A stretch of DNA of 36,257 bases, from NCBI GenBank assembly GCA_035527275.1, contig DATLBA010000006.1:1-36257 (forward strand). The letters run 5' to 3'. Both the position numbers and the translations under genes were made by a program. Each line of letters begins with the position of its first letter. The stretch's first letter is position 1. This document shows positions 23,556 to 30,801 of the stretch, piece by piece. The stretch is from DATLBA01 sp035527275 (GTDB taxonomy: Bacteria; Planctomycetota; Phycisphaerae; FEN-1346). Under the pieces are notes generated by a model. That model saw only the letters and a program-made list of their open reading frames with translations. It had not been told where the DNA came from and did not search any database.

Positions 23556-24248
23556 TCACGTAAACACCTCGAAGATGTAGGTCAGGCAGTAGTAGATGCC
23601 TACCAGAATGAAGACAACGCCCGTCGCGCGTCGGGCCCACCGCTCAATCTGAGTAAGCCGGTCGAAGGCCCGGCCGACCCTTCTTGTCCCAAAGGCGATC
23701 AAGACTGCGAACGCGGCGACGGGAAGCGCGGTTCCGATGCCGTACAGACAGGGCAGGACCACACTGGACTCGTGTTTCAGCGACAGCGGGATGAGACTTC
23801 CGAAGAAGATCGCGGCAGAGATGGGGCAAAAAGAAAGGGCAAAGAGAATTCCCAGAAGCCCCGCCCCCGCGACGCCGCCCTTTTCGGCGAGGCGTCGGGT
23901 GCGTTCGCCGGCCAGCGTGCCGCGGATAGGCAACGAAATTAGGTCGAGCAGAAACATGCCAACGAGGATCAGCAGCGGGCCAAGCAGTTTGTTCACGAAC
24001 TGTTGAAGAAAATTGGACGCGCCCGGAATCGACAACAGCCCTGCCGCCACAAGGACACCGATGCCGAGGTAGGTCAAGGCCCGCCCCAGTGTATAGCACA
24101 GACCCGACAGGAGCACATGCCGCGTGCTGCCAACCCGCTTGCCGATAAAGGAGATGGCGGCGATATTCGTCGCCAGCGGGCAGGGGCTGATAGACGTCAG
24201 AATGCCCAGCCAAAGCGCCCAAGCCGCCCCGAGGGCCAGCGCATTCAT
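23556..24248 (-). CDS. arsG: ArsG-family efflux permease (CcdA-like)
   Basis: 230 residues from the ATG at 24248, which overlaps the arsF stop as ATGA and has GGAGGCGAGGA upstream. Six membrane helices. The two symmetrical Cys-Pro motifs of CcdA/DsbD-type proteins are present: C23 in SISPCPLATNIAAISFIG and C141 in SFCPISAAIFFGSLIPL. A helix between them has GMFLLDLISLP. The order thioredoxin, ArsF, ArsG is that of the arsEFG operon described in Shewanella, where ArsE and ArsF reduce nitro-aromatic arsenicals and ArsG exports the amino product. Electron transfer across the membrane, as in CcdA, is the alternative reading. Confidence 0.85.
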   Translation of the reverse strand: MNALALGAAWALWLGILTSISPCPLATNIAAISFIGKRVGSTRHVLLSGLCYTLGRALTYLGIGVLVAAGLLSIPGASNFLQQFVNKLLGPLLILVGMFLLDLISLPIRGTLAGERTRRLAEKGGVAGAGLLGILFALSFCPISAAIFFGSLIPLSLKHESSVVLPCLYGIGTALPVAAFAVLIAFGTRRVGRAFDRLTQIERWARRATGVVFILVGIYYCLTYIFEVFT

Positions 24249-24751
24249 TCCTCGCCTCCGAGATAGGCGCGAACCTCGTCCTGGATGTAGTTCACGAAGG
24301 CGCCCTTGTCGTGGACGAGGTCCCAGATTCTCTCCAGGTTCTTCCACCGCACCTGCTTGCCGTCCCGGGTGCCCACGACCACCACCGACCTCGTAAAGAG
24401 TTGATAGTCCTGGACGAAGTGTTCATTGATGGGATGGTCCACGTTGACGACCTGCCACTCCAAGCGCCCGTCCTTGAGCGCCTCGGCGAGGGTGCCTTCG
24501 ATGGCCTCCTGTGTGTAGGCTTCGATCTTGCGGCACGTCGAGCACCGGACGTTTCCGTGGAAGTAGTAGGCCAGGACTTTATGCGTTGAGGCGGGCGCGG
24601 TTTCCTGGTCGCTCGTCTCTCGACTCACCGCCGGTGCTTGATCCTCCGGCCCAGGGGGTGGGTTCCTGCCAGCCTCTTTCGCGATAAGGTAACCGACGCT
24701 GACCGCAACAAACACCAGCAGCACGGCCGTGAGGATGGTTCTGGGTTTCAT
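24245..24751 (-). CDS. arsF: ArsF-family thiol-redox subunit, membrane-anchored
   Basis: 168 residues from the ATG at 24751, with GGAGGT 8 nt upstream. The N-terminus is a hydrophobic anchor (about 6-24), followed by a flexible Pro/Glu/Ser linker (28-56). The thioredoxin-like domain then begins VLAYYFHGNVRCSTCRKIE, with C70 and C73 as a CxxC pair. It ends with LVHDKGAFVNYIQDEV. This is the nitrophenyl compound nitroreductase subunit ArsF family as used in current annotation. The anchor would place the redox domain on the outer side of the membrane. It overlaps arsG and is 77 nt after the thioredoxin-like gene. It probably works with that protein and ArsG in reducing or exporting aromatic arsenicals. 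Confidence 0.85.
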   Translation of the reverse strand: MKPRTILTAVLLVFVAVSVGYLIAKEAGRNPPPGPEDQAPAVSRETSDQETAPASTHKVLAYYFHGNVRCSTCRKIEAYTQEAIEGTLAEALKDGRLEWQVVNVDHPINEHFVQDYQLFTRSVVVVGTRDGKQVRWKNLERIWDLVHDKGAFVNYIQDEVRAYLGGEE

Positions 24752-24828
24752 ATCGCGTACCTCCGATTGTCTGCTGACCGGGACGAACCCCAATGATCCC
24801 TGAAAACGCCCTGGGTTTCTACGCGGCC

Positions 24829-25062
24829 TCAGGCCAACAGCGCCTTGATCTCGTCCACGGAAGGCACCTTGCCGGCCGCCTTGACTTTGCCATCAACGGC
24901 CAGGGCCGGCGTCATCATCACGCCGAACGTCATGATCTCGTTGATGTCCGTGACCTTCTCGATTTCATACTCGATGCCGAGGGCCTCGGCGGCGGTCTCG
25001 GCGTTCTCGGCTAGGGCCTTGCACTTCGGGCATCCGGTTCCAAGAATCTGAATCTTTTTCAT
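24829..25062 (-). CDS. arsE: ArsE-type small thioredoxin (TM0996/MTH895 family)
   Basis: 77 residues from the ATG at 25062, with GGAGGAAC upstream. A longer frame has a non-protein-like extension. It is MKKIQILGTGCPKCKALAEN with C11 and C14, then MMTPALAVDGKVKAAGKVP, the cis-Pro motif. This is the small thioredoxin/glutaredoxin-like family common in arsenic operons of anaerobes, and ArsE of Shewanella is of this kind. It likely delivers electrons to ArsF or to the Fe-S protein in the cytoplasm. There is no signal peptide. Confidence 0.85.
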   Translation of the reverse strand: MKKIQILGTGCPKCKALAENAETAAEALGIEYEIEKVTDINEIMTFGVMMTPALAVDGKVKAAGKVPSVDEIKALLA

Positions 25063-25209
25063 GATCGTTCCTCCATCGAAAACGTATGGCGGGGGCGCCG
25101 CTGCGACCACAGCACTTACACCGGTTTTCCCCTCCGCGTCCGTTTGCCTTTCCTGAATACGCACCTGGATGCGCAGGCCCGTTCGGCGGGAACCTGTTCG
25201 TCTTGGCTC

Positions 25210-26016
25210 TTATTCATGGACTCCGTCCAGCACGCCCAGACCCGCGCAGACTTGCAGCAGCGCCTCTTTCATGCGCCCATACTCACCCGAGAATACCGGC
25301 TTACATTGCGAAGGGGCCGCCGCACCGTTCCAGAGGCTGACGGCAAAGGCCAGGCACGTCTTTTCGCCGCACGCGCCGCAGTTGATGCCCGGCAAGCGTT
25401 TGAAGATCTCCAGGGCGGGGGGCCTCTGTCGCATTTCATACGACGGCTCAATCTCCGCCCGCCGCGCCCACACCTCGTTCGCGCCGCGGCGAAGCACTTC
25501 GAGCGTCCGCCAAGCATCCACAATCTCGTCGGCCTTCGCCACCGCGATGCGCCGGGGATACATCGAGATCAGCCGGTAGCGGTCCATGAAGGTGAAGGCC
25601 GGGCCCTTCGCGTTATACGAAGCCTCGCCCATCTCGGCGTTCAGGTAAGGGAACGCTTCTGTCAAGTCGCCGCCGAGGTGCGCGATCAGTCGGATTTTCG
25701 TTGCGTCCGCCACGCAAGGAGCCAGGACCATGATCCGCACCTCCCCGAACACGTCCTCCTCGAACGCCGGGGGCGCCTCGTCCGGCACATCGATTTGTGC
25801 GGGCCGGTACTCGACCCAGCCGGCGCAGAGAAACCCATCGGCGTCCCGTCCTGTCAAGGCCGCCCGCGCCTCGGTCTCCACGACCAGCGCCGGCGCGCCG
25901 ACCCTGGCAAAGCCCGGGTCGGGCGAGATGACCTCATAGGGCAGAGACAAGACGTCGAGCCGTGCGCGGGCTCGTTCAAACTCCTCTCTTTTCGGAAACG
26001 TCGTGGTTACTTTCAT
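25210..26016 (-). CDS. Fe-S protein with DUF3343-like start and CFeSP-type 4Fe-4S domain
   Basis: 268 residues from the ATG at 26016. The first 48 residues (FPKREEFERARARLDVLSLP, then VGAPALVVE) resemble DUF3343, a small fold linked with sulfur or selenium transfer proteins. The middle (about 90-180) is alpha/beta. Near the C-terminus LPGINCGACGEKTC has C213, C216 and C221, with C238 in QCKPVF, the spacing of the 4Fe-4S domain of the corrinoid Fe-S protein and ACDS gamma subunit. No corrinoid-binding part is visible. It sits between arsP and the thioredoxin-like gene, 43 nt after arsP. I infer an electron carrier or reductase for the arsenic system. I know related genes in anaerobic ars operons, but no function. 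Confidence 0.72.
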   Translation of the reverse strand: MKVTTTFPKREEFERARARLDVLSLPYEVISPDPGFARVGAPALVVETEARAALTGRDADGFLCAGWVEYRPAQIDVPDEAPPAFEEDVFGEVRIMVLAPCVADATKIRLIAHLGGDLTEAFPYLNAEMGEASYNAKGPAFTFMDRYRLISMYPRRIAVAKADEIVDAWRTLEVLRRGANEVWARRAEIEPSYEMRQRPPALEIFKRLPGINCGACGEKTCLAFAVSLWNGAAAPSQCKPVFSGEYGRMKEALLQVCAGLGVLDGVHE

Positions 26017-26059
26017 CCCTGTCCCCGAAAAGGGCGGTCCGGAAGCGTTTCACCCGGGC

Positions 26060-27229
26060 TCATCCCCGAATGACGCCGAAGACCACCCCCGAAATCGTGG
26101 CCATGACGACGACCAGCAGCACGTAAACAATCGTCTTCTGCGTCCCCAGGACGGAGCGGATGACGAGCATGTTGGGCAGCGACAGCGCTGGCCCCGCCAG
26201 CAGGAGCGCCAGCGCCGGGCCCTTGCCCATCCCGGCGCCGAGGAGACCTTGAAGAATAGGCACCTCCGTCAGCGTCGCAAAATACATCAGCGCCCCTGCG
26301 ACCGACGCGAAAAGGTTCGCCCGGAGCGAGTTGCCGCCCACCGCGCCCTCCACCCACGCCGACGGGATGATTCCCTCGTGGCCCGGCCGACCCAGCAAAA
26401 AACCGGCCGCCAGAACGCCCACGAACAGCAGGGGCAGAATCTGCTTGGCAAAGCCCCACGTCGCGCCGGCCCATTCCCGAAGTTCCGGCCGCGTGAACCA
26501 CACGACCAGCATGATCGCCAGCGCCAGGCCGAACCCCCCGGTGATGAGCCACCTGGCCGAATAAACGTCATGCCAAAGGCCCGTCGGCTCGTGGGGCTCG
26601 CCCCAGTTGGCAAAGACCAGGACGCCGATCATGGCGGCAAAATAGAGGGCGTCCTGCCACAAGGGCCGCTTCACGTCCGGCTCGGGCATGTCTGCCTGCG
26701 CCCGGCCTTTGGCCGCCTCCTCCTTCCGATAGATGAGATGCATCAGCAGACCGATGACGACGCTGAAGAGAACGGCGCCGACGGCACGCGCGATGCCCAA
26801 CTCCAGGCCCAGGATGCGGGCAGTCAGGATGATGGCCAGGACGTTGATCGCCGGGCCGGAGTAGAGGAACGCTGTGGCGGGGCCCAGCCCGGCGCCCATC
26901 CGATAGATGCCTGCAAAGAGCGGGAGAACCGTGCACGAGCACACCGCCAGAATCGTCCCGGAGACACTGGCCACACCATATGCCAGGACCTTGTTCGCCC
27001 GGGCTCCCAGATACTTCATGACGGAGGCCCGGCTCACGAAAACCGCAAGCGCGCCCGCGATGAAAAACGCCGGCACCAGGCAAAACAGCACGTGCGCCCG
27101 CGCGTATTCCTTCACAAGGTGCAGCGACTCCATCAAGGCGTGGTCGAACCGCGCGCGGCCCACAGGCAGCCAGTAGCACAGGAGGAACGCGCCCACGATG
27201 GCCGCCAGGATTTTCCATTCCCTTTTCAC
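26060..27229 (-). CDS. arsP: Permease ArsP (UPF0718)
   Basis: 389 residues from a GTG at 27229, preceded by GAGGAAAG. It is an eight- to ten-helix permease. The family marks are C97 and C99 in AVCSCTVLPLFAGIYRMG, then GPATAFLYSGPAINVLA, and in the second half YFATLTEVPILQGLL and LLLAGPALSLPNMLVI, the repeat of the first half. ArsP exports trivalent organoarsenicals such as methylarsenite and aromatic arsenicals in Campylobacter. The paired cysteines are needed for that in the known protein. It is the second gene of the operon, 16 nt after arsR, and complements ArsM. Thiol or selenium-linked roles are known for other UPF0718 proteins, so the substrate here is inferred from context. Confidence 0.88.
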   Translation of the reverse strand: MKREWKILAAIVGAFLLCYWLPVGRARFDHALMESLHLVKEYARAHVLFCLVPAFFIAGALAVFVSRASVMKYLGARANKVLAYGVASVSGTILAVCSCTVLPLFAGIYRMGAGLGPATAFLYSGPAINVLAIILTARILGLELGIARAVGAVLFSVVIGLLMHLIYRKEEAAKGRAQADMPEPDVKRPLWQDALYFAAMIGVLVFANWGEPHEPTGLWHDVYSARWLITGGFGLALAIMLVVWFTRPELREWAGATWGFAKQILPLLFVGVLAAGFLLGRPGHEGIIPSAWVEGAVGGNSLRANLFASVAGALMYFATLTEVPILQGLLGAGMGKGPALALLLAGPALSLPNMLVIRSVLGTQKTIVYVLLVVVMATISGVVFGVIRG

Positions 27230-27245
27230 GCGGCTTTCCTCGTGG

Positions 27246-27563
27246 CTAAACGACTTCCGCCTGCTGCCTGGCGGTTTCTTTCAGGACGTCTTGGACGCAA
27301 TCCAGGCAGCCCAATACGCATGGCGCCCGGAGATGGTAGAAGACCTGGGTCCCGCGCTTCTCGTCCAGAACGATGCCCACTCCCTTTAAAATCCCCAGAT
27401 GCTTCGACACGGTGGACGTGTCCGCCCCGACCATATCCGTCAGTTCACAGACGCACCGCTCTTTTCCGGACAACTGGTCCACGATGAAGAGCCGCGTCGG
27501 ATGCGCCAGGGCCTTCAGAATCTGGGCCCGAGCTTCGAATTGTCGCCGAGTCCGTGCGTCCAT
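27246..27563 (-). CDS. arsR: ArsR/SmtB-family repressor
   Basis: 105 residues from the ATG at 27563, with GGAGGGAG 8 nt upstream. It is a winged-helix repressor. LKALAHPTRLFIVDQL opens the fold and ADTSTVSKHLGILKGVGIV is the recognition part. The metalloid site is ERCVCELTD with C37 and C39, as in E. coli ArsR. A second Cys set, C82, C86 and C89 in PCVLGCLDC, lies near the C-terminus and could be a third ligand or a separate site, perhaps for organic arsenicals. It is the first gene of the operon and should repress it when arsenic is absent. It releases DNA on binding As(III). Confidence 0.93.
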   Translation of the reverse strand: MDARTRRQFEARAQILKALAHPTRLFIVDQLSGKERCVCELTDMVGADTSTVSKHLGILKGVGIVLDEKRGTQVFYHLRAPCVLGCLDCVQDVLKETARQQAEVV

Positions 27564-27595
27564 GGCATTCTCCCTCCAAGCCTTGGCTGTTTGGT

Positions 27596-27624
27596 ATTAT
27601 AGCCAAGCGCTTGATTGATGTCAA
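27596..27624 (-). promoter_or_regulatory. Consensus promoter of the arsenic operon
   Basis: On the minus strand a perfect TTGACA (27624-27619), a 17-nt spacer and a perfect TATAAT (27601-27596). It is 33 nt upstream of the arsR start codon. Full consensus in both hexamers suggests strong output once derepressed. Confidence 0.9.
27604..27613. promoter_or_regulatory. Candidate ArsR operator
   Basis: CAAGCGCTTG, a perfect 10-bp palindrome inside the promoter spacer, where bound repressor would block RNA polymerase. A related near-palindrome CCAAG-c-CTTGG lies at 27576-27586, downstream of the transcription start. Confidence 0.55.
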
Positions 27625-27635
27625 GTGCTTTTTCG

Positions 27636-27653
27636 CCCCCGACAAGTCGGGGG
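27636..27653. repeat. Perfect GC hairpin
   Basis: CCCCCGAC-aa-GTCGGGGG, an 8-bp stem with a 2-nt loop, just upstream of the ars promoter. It is of the same general type as the other short palindromes in this window. Confidence 0.7.
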
Positions 27654-27736
27654 GCACGTATCCGGGGCCAACCGAGGGTCGGCATGGAGGCGACAAGGGC
27701 GGAGCGAGCCACCCGCCGTGCTGGGTTCCGTCCGTC

Positions 27737-27765
27737 TTGACACCGTTGCCGCCGCTCCCTAGACT
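27737..27765 (+). promoter_or_regulatory. Promoter of lysA
   Basis: A perfect TTGACA at 27737-27742, a 17-nt spacer and TAGACT at 27760-27765. The leader to the ATG at 27864 is about 92 nt, too short for a lysine riboswitch. Confidence 0.6.
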
Positions 27766-27863
27766 TTCCCTAACGCGGAACTCGGGCTCCACGTTCCCTA
27801 GCCGTAAAGCCCACGGCCAGGGCGAGCCAGCGCAGGCCGACTTCCGTGTTTGAGGAAAACCCG

Positions 27864-29156
27864 ATGGATCGCTTCGACTATCGCGAAGGGCGGCTTTACG
27901 CGGAAGACGTGCCGGTCGCCGACCTGGCGCGGCGGTTCGGCACGCCGCTCTACATCTACAGCGCCGGAACCTTTCGCGACCACTACCGCAAAATCGCCGA
28001 GGCCTTCGCGCCGCTCGAGCCCCTGATCTGCTACTCCGTCAAGGTGTGCTCGAATATTCACATCCTGCGGCTCCTTGCCGACGAGGGAAGCGGTTTCGAC
28101 CTCGTTTCGGGCGGGGAACTATACCGCGTGTTCGAAGCGGGATGCGACCCCGCGCGGTGCTGCTTTGCGGGCGTGGCCAAGACCGACGACGAAATTCGCT
28201 ACGCCCTTGAGCGGGGTATCCACCTCTTTAACGTCGAAAGCGAGGAGGAACTGGAGAACCTCGCGTGCCTGGCGGCGCTGGCGGGCCGGTCGGCCCCGGC
28301 CGCGCTGCGCGTCAACCCCGACGTGGATCCCCAAACCCACCGCTATATCACCACGGGCAAGAGAGAAACGAAGTTCGGCGTGGACCTGGAGCGCGCCGAG
28401 CGCGTTTTCTCGAACTTCCATGCGTCCGAGGGCGCGCGGCACGTGGCCCTTTCGGGCATCCACATTCACATCGGGTCGCAAATCGTCACGGTCGAACCGT
28501 ATGTCCAGGCGGTGGAAAAGGTGCTCGAACTGGTGCGGCAACTGCGGAATCGCGGCCTGGAGATTACCACACTCGACATCGGCGGCGGCTTCGGCGCCCA
28601 CTACGAAGGCGAAGAGGCCCTGGGCGCCGACGCGTTCGCCCGCGCGATTGTTCCCCTCCTGAAGGGGACGAACCTTCGGACCATCATGGAGCCCGGCCGC
28701 TTCATCGCCGGCAACGCGGGGATTCTCGTCACCCGCGTCCAGTACATCAAAGCGGGCGGCGACCGGAAGTTCCTCCTCTGCGATTCCGGGATGCATCACC
28801 TCATCCGGCCGGCCCTTTACGGCTCGTATCACTACATCTGGCCGGTCGAGCCGGGCGCCGACTTTGTGCCTCGCCGGCGAACTCGCGATGAAAAGATGCC
28901 CGGCGCCGAGTGTGTGGACGTCGTGGGGCCGATCTGCGAATCGACCGATTTTCTCGCCAAAGAGAGGTGTTTGCCGCCGGTGGAGCGCGGCGACCTGCTG
29001 GCCGTCTTCAGCGCCGGCGCCTACGGCATGACGATGGCGTCGGAATATAATTCGTTCCCGCGGCCGGCGGAGGCCCTCGTCGAGGGCGACCAGGCGCGCC
29101 TGATCCGCCGTCGCGGCACCTACGCCGACCTCGTCGCGCCCGAAAAAGACCTGTAG
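27864..29156 (+). CDS. lysA: Diaminopimelate decarboxylase
   Basis: 430 residues from the ATG at 27864, with GAGGAAAAC upstream. An in-frame GTG six codons earlier would lie before that site. It is a PLP-dependent fold-type III decarboxylase, the last step of lysine synthesis. The PLP lysine is K60 in ICYSVKVCSN. Other marks are GSGFDLVSGGEL, HIHIGSQI, TLDIGGGFGAHY, IMEPGRFIAG, and GPICESTDF, which carries the active-site Cys from the partner subunit. The length is usual for LysA. Related enzymes for carboxynorspermidine are shorter, so LysA is preferred. It is divergent from the arsenic operon and convergent with speB. Confidence 0.93.
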   Translation: MDRFDYREGRLYAEDVPVADLARRFGTPLYIYSAGTFRDHYRKIAEAFAPLEPLICYSVKVCSNIHILRLLADEGSGFDLVSGGELYRVFEAGCDPARCCFAGVAKTDDEIRYALERGIHLFNVESEEELENLACLAALAGRSAPAALRVNPDVDPQTHRYITTGKRETKFGVDLERAERVFSNFHASEGARHVALSGIHIHIGSQIVTVEPYVQAVEKVLELVRQLRNRGLEITTLDIGGGFGAHYEGEEALGADAFARAIVPLLKGTNLRTIMEPGRFIAGNAGILVTRVQYIKAGGDRKFLLCDSGMHHLIRPALYGSYHYIWPVEPGADFVPRRRTRDEKMPGAECVDVVGPICESTDFLAKERCLPPVERGDLLAVFSAGAYGMTMASEYNSFPRPAEALVEGDQARLIRRRGTYADLVAPEKDL

Positions 29157-29175
29157 CTTTTTTCAAAGCCTCTGT

Positions 29176-29208
29176 CAAAATGCCGATTCCACCGTTCCGG
29201 GCATTTTG
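29176..29208. terminator. Stem-loop between convergent lysA and speB
   Basis: CAAAATGCC (29176-29184) pairs with GGCATTTTG (29200-29208) around a 15-nt loop, a perfect 9-bp stem 20 nt after the lysA stop. No T-tract follows on either strand. It is placed to serve both converging units. Confidence 0.45.
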
Positions 29209-29323
29209 GGCTTGGCGCCTCGGTCTCGGCCTTCTCGCTCAGACTCGCGACGAACGGGTTACTCGGATAGGCTCTTAACCTTGCGACCCGCCGACGGTTC
29301 CGGGGAAGGCGGCAGCCGAGACT

Positions 29324-30199
29324 TCACCCGGCCCTAAGTGCCAGAGCGGCGAGTTTGGCGGCCAGGCGTGCCGCGGCGAACTCGCCGGCCGCATCGCCCC
29401 CTGCCACCAGTTCGACCACGTCCGCCCCGACCACCGAATGGCGCGAGAAGACACGGTCAAGGAGGCGCACCGTTTCCCACCAGCCGAGGCCGCCCGGCTC
29501 CGGCGTCCCGGTGGTGCGAATCACGCTCGGGTCCAGGCCGTCCACATCCACCGTCACATAGACCGGGCCCTCAAGGGCGTCGGCGGCCTCAAGGAGGGCG
29601 CTCGATCCGGCGCAATCGCGCGCCCAAAAAATGGGGAGGTCCCGCGCCCCGGCGAACTCGATTTCCTCGCGGCAGGCGTTCCGGATGCCGACGTGAACGG
29701 TGCGGTGCCCGTCCTCGACGATCCGACGCATGACGCAAGCATGGCTGTAAGGCGTGCCCTCCCAGCATGCGCGCAAATCCAGGTGCGCGTCGATTTGGAG
29801 GATTGACAGCCGCCCATGTCGCGCCGCCGCGGCGCGCACCAAACCGAGGGTAATCGAATGTTCGCCGCCCAGCCCCAGCACCCATTTGTCGTCGCTCTGC
29901 AAGCGGCCGGCCACCGCGCCGATGCGCTCAACCATGGCCTGGGGCGACGAGAGGTCGGGCGCCACATGAGCAAAGGTGTGAATCGGCGCCCGGGCTAGGT
30001 CCATGTCCAGGTCGGGATCGTAGGTTTCGACCTGGCGGCTGGCGGCGAGAATGGCATCGGGTCCCCCGCGTGTCCCCGCGCCGAACGTCGCCGTGGCCTC
30101 AAAGCCGATCGGCAGGACGACCACGCGGGCGTCGGCGTAGCCGGACACGTCGGCGTCAAGACCCAGAAAGTTGTGTGGGATAAGTTCCGGTTCGCCCAT
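29324..30199 (-). CDS. speB: Agmatinase
   Basis: 291 residues from the ATG at 30199, with GAGGAA upstream. It hydrolyses agmatine to putrescine and urea with two manganese ions. The ligands fit H114 in GLGGEHSITLG, D137, H139 and D141 in QIDAHLDLR, and D218 and D220 in VDVDGLDPS. The GGEHS form, with Glu for the usual Asp, is known in archaeal and some bacterial members. It follows pdaD by 26 nt, so the two steps from arginine to putrescine are encoded together. Arginase or a formiminoglutamase-type activity is possible from the fold alone, but the neighbour makes agmatine the best substrate. It is the last gene of the ileS unit. Confidence 0.93.
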   Translation of the reverse strand: MGEPELIPHNFLGLDADVSGYADARVVVLPIGFEATATFGAGTRGGPDAILAASRQVETYDPDLDMDLARAPIHTFAHVAPDLSSPQAMVERIGAVAGRLQSDDKWVLGLGGEHSITLGLVRAAAARHGRLSILQIDAHLDLRACWEGTPYSHACVMRRIVEDGHRTVHVGIRNACREEIEFAGARDLPIFWARDCAGSSALLEAADALEGPVYVTVDVDGLDPSVIRTTGTPEPGGLGWWETVRLLDRVFSRHSVVGADVVELVAGGDAAGEFAAARLAAKLAALALRAG

Positions 30200-30225
30200 G
30201 CGGGATTCCTCGGAGCCGGCCGGGG

Positions 30226-30789
30226 CTACTCGAACAGATCCGGTTGCCCCATGACGAAAACGGCGGCGGCGAGCACCGTCGTCCAGCGGCCGCGCTTGCA
30301 GCCCTGGGCGCTCTGAGTGATGTTGCGGCTGCGGACGATCTTGCCGCTCATCCGGTAGATTTCTTTCCGCTCGTCGTAGGCCGACTCCGGGTCGAATTCC
30401 AAGCCGAGCGTCGTCGCGAGCATCGTGGCGGCCAGGTCCTCGGCATAGTCGCCCGCCGCGGGGCCGGTCTGACCGAAACTGTGGTGCTCGGAAAGGTATC
30501 CATACTGCGTCCCGTCCGCCGGAACCGCCAGGCCGATCGAAGCGGCCGCGAGACGGTTCGGCTCGTTGGTAGCGGCGTCGGCCATCACGCAGTAAACGAT
30601 CTGGCCCGGCTGAAGCCGCGACAGGCCGCGCTTCCGTGGAACAATCCTGCAACCGGGCGGAAAGATGCTCGACACCCGGACCAGGTTATACTTCTCGATT
30701 CCGGCGCTGCGGAGCGCCAACTCGAAACTGGTTAGCCTCTCCCGGTGCACGCCGACGCCTTTCGTGAAGAACACGCGATTGGGAGCCAT
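30226..30789 (-). CDS. pdaD: Pyruvoyl-dependent arginine decarboxylase
   Basis: 187 residues from the ATG at 30789, with AAGGGGAA upstream. It decarboxylates arginine to agmatine. The proenzyme is cut between two serines to give the pyruvoyl group, and the site is S40-S41 in VRVSSIFPPGC. Other family marks are FFTKGVGVHRERLTSFELAL at the start, PGQIVYCVMADAAT, and SEHHSFGQT with its acidic and histidine residues. It is common in archaea and some bacteria, including Planctomycetota. The gene begins 12 nt after rdgB and precedes speB. No ornithine decarboxylase is in the window, so this is the visible entry to polyamines. Confidence 0.95.
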   Translation of the reverse strand: MAPNRVFFTKGVGVHRERLTSFELALRSAGIEKYNLVRVSSIFPPGCRIVPRKRGLSRLQPGQIVYCVMADAATNEPNRLAAASIGLAVPADGTQYGYLSEHHSFGQTGPAAGDYAEDLAATMLATTLGLEFDPESAYDERKEIYRMSGKIVRSRNITQSAQGCKRGRWTTVLAAAVFVMGQPDLFE

Positions 30790-30801
30790 TTCGTTCCCCT
30801 T

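Larger units (their letters stand above)
27564..27863. other. Divergent control region between arsR and lysA
   Basis: 300 bp. It holds the ars promoter and spacer palindrome, a second near-palindrome CCAAG-c-CTTGG (27576-27586), a perfect hairpin (27636-27653) and the lysA promoter. No gene is supported. Confidence 0.65.

Noticed and set aside
25210..26016. The Fe-S protein as a corrinoid protein gamma subunit
   Set aside because: Only the 4Fe-4S module is alike; the corrinoid-binding TIM barrel and length are missing.
26003..27487. A 494-residue plus frame opposite arsP and arsR
   Set aside because: Arg/Gln/His-rich antisense shadow of genes with unmistakable motifs.
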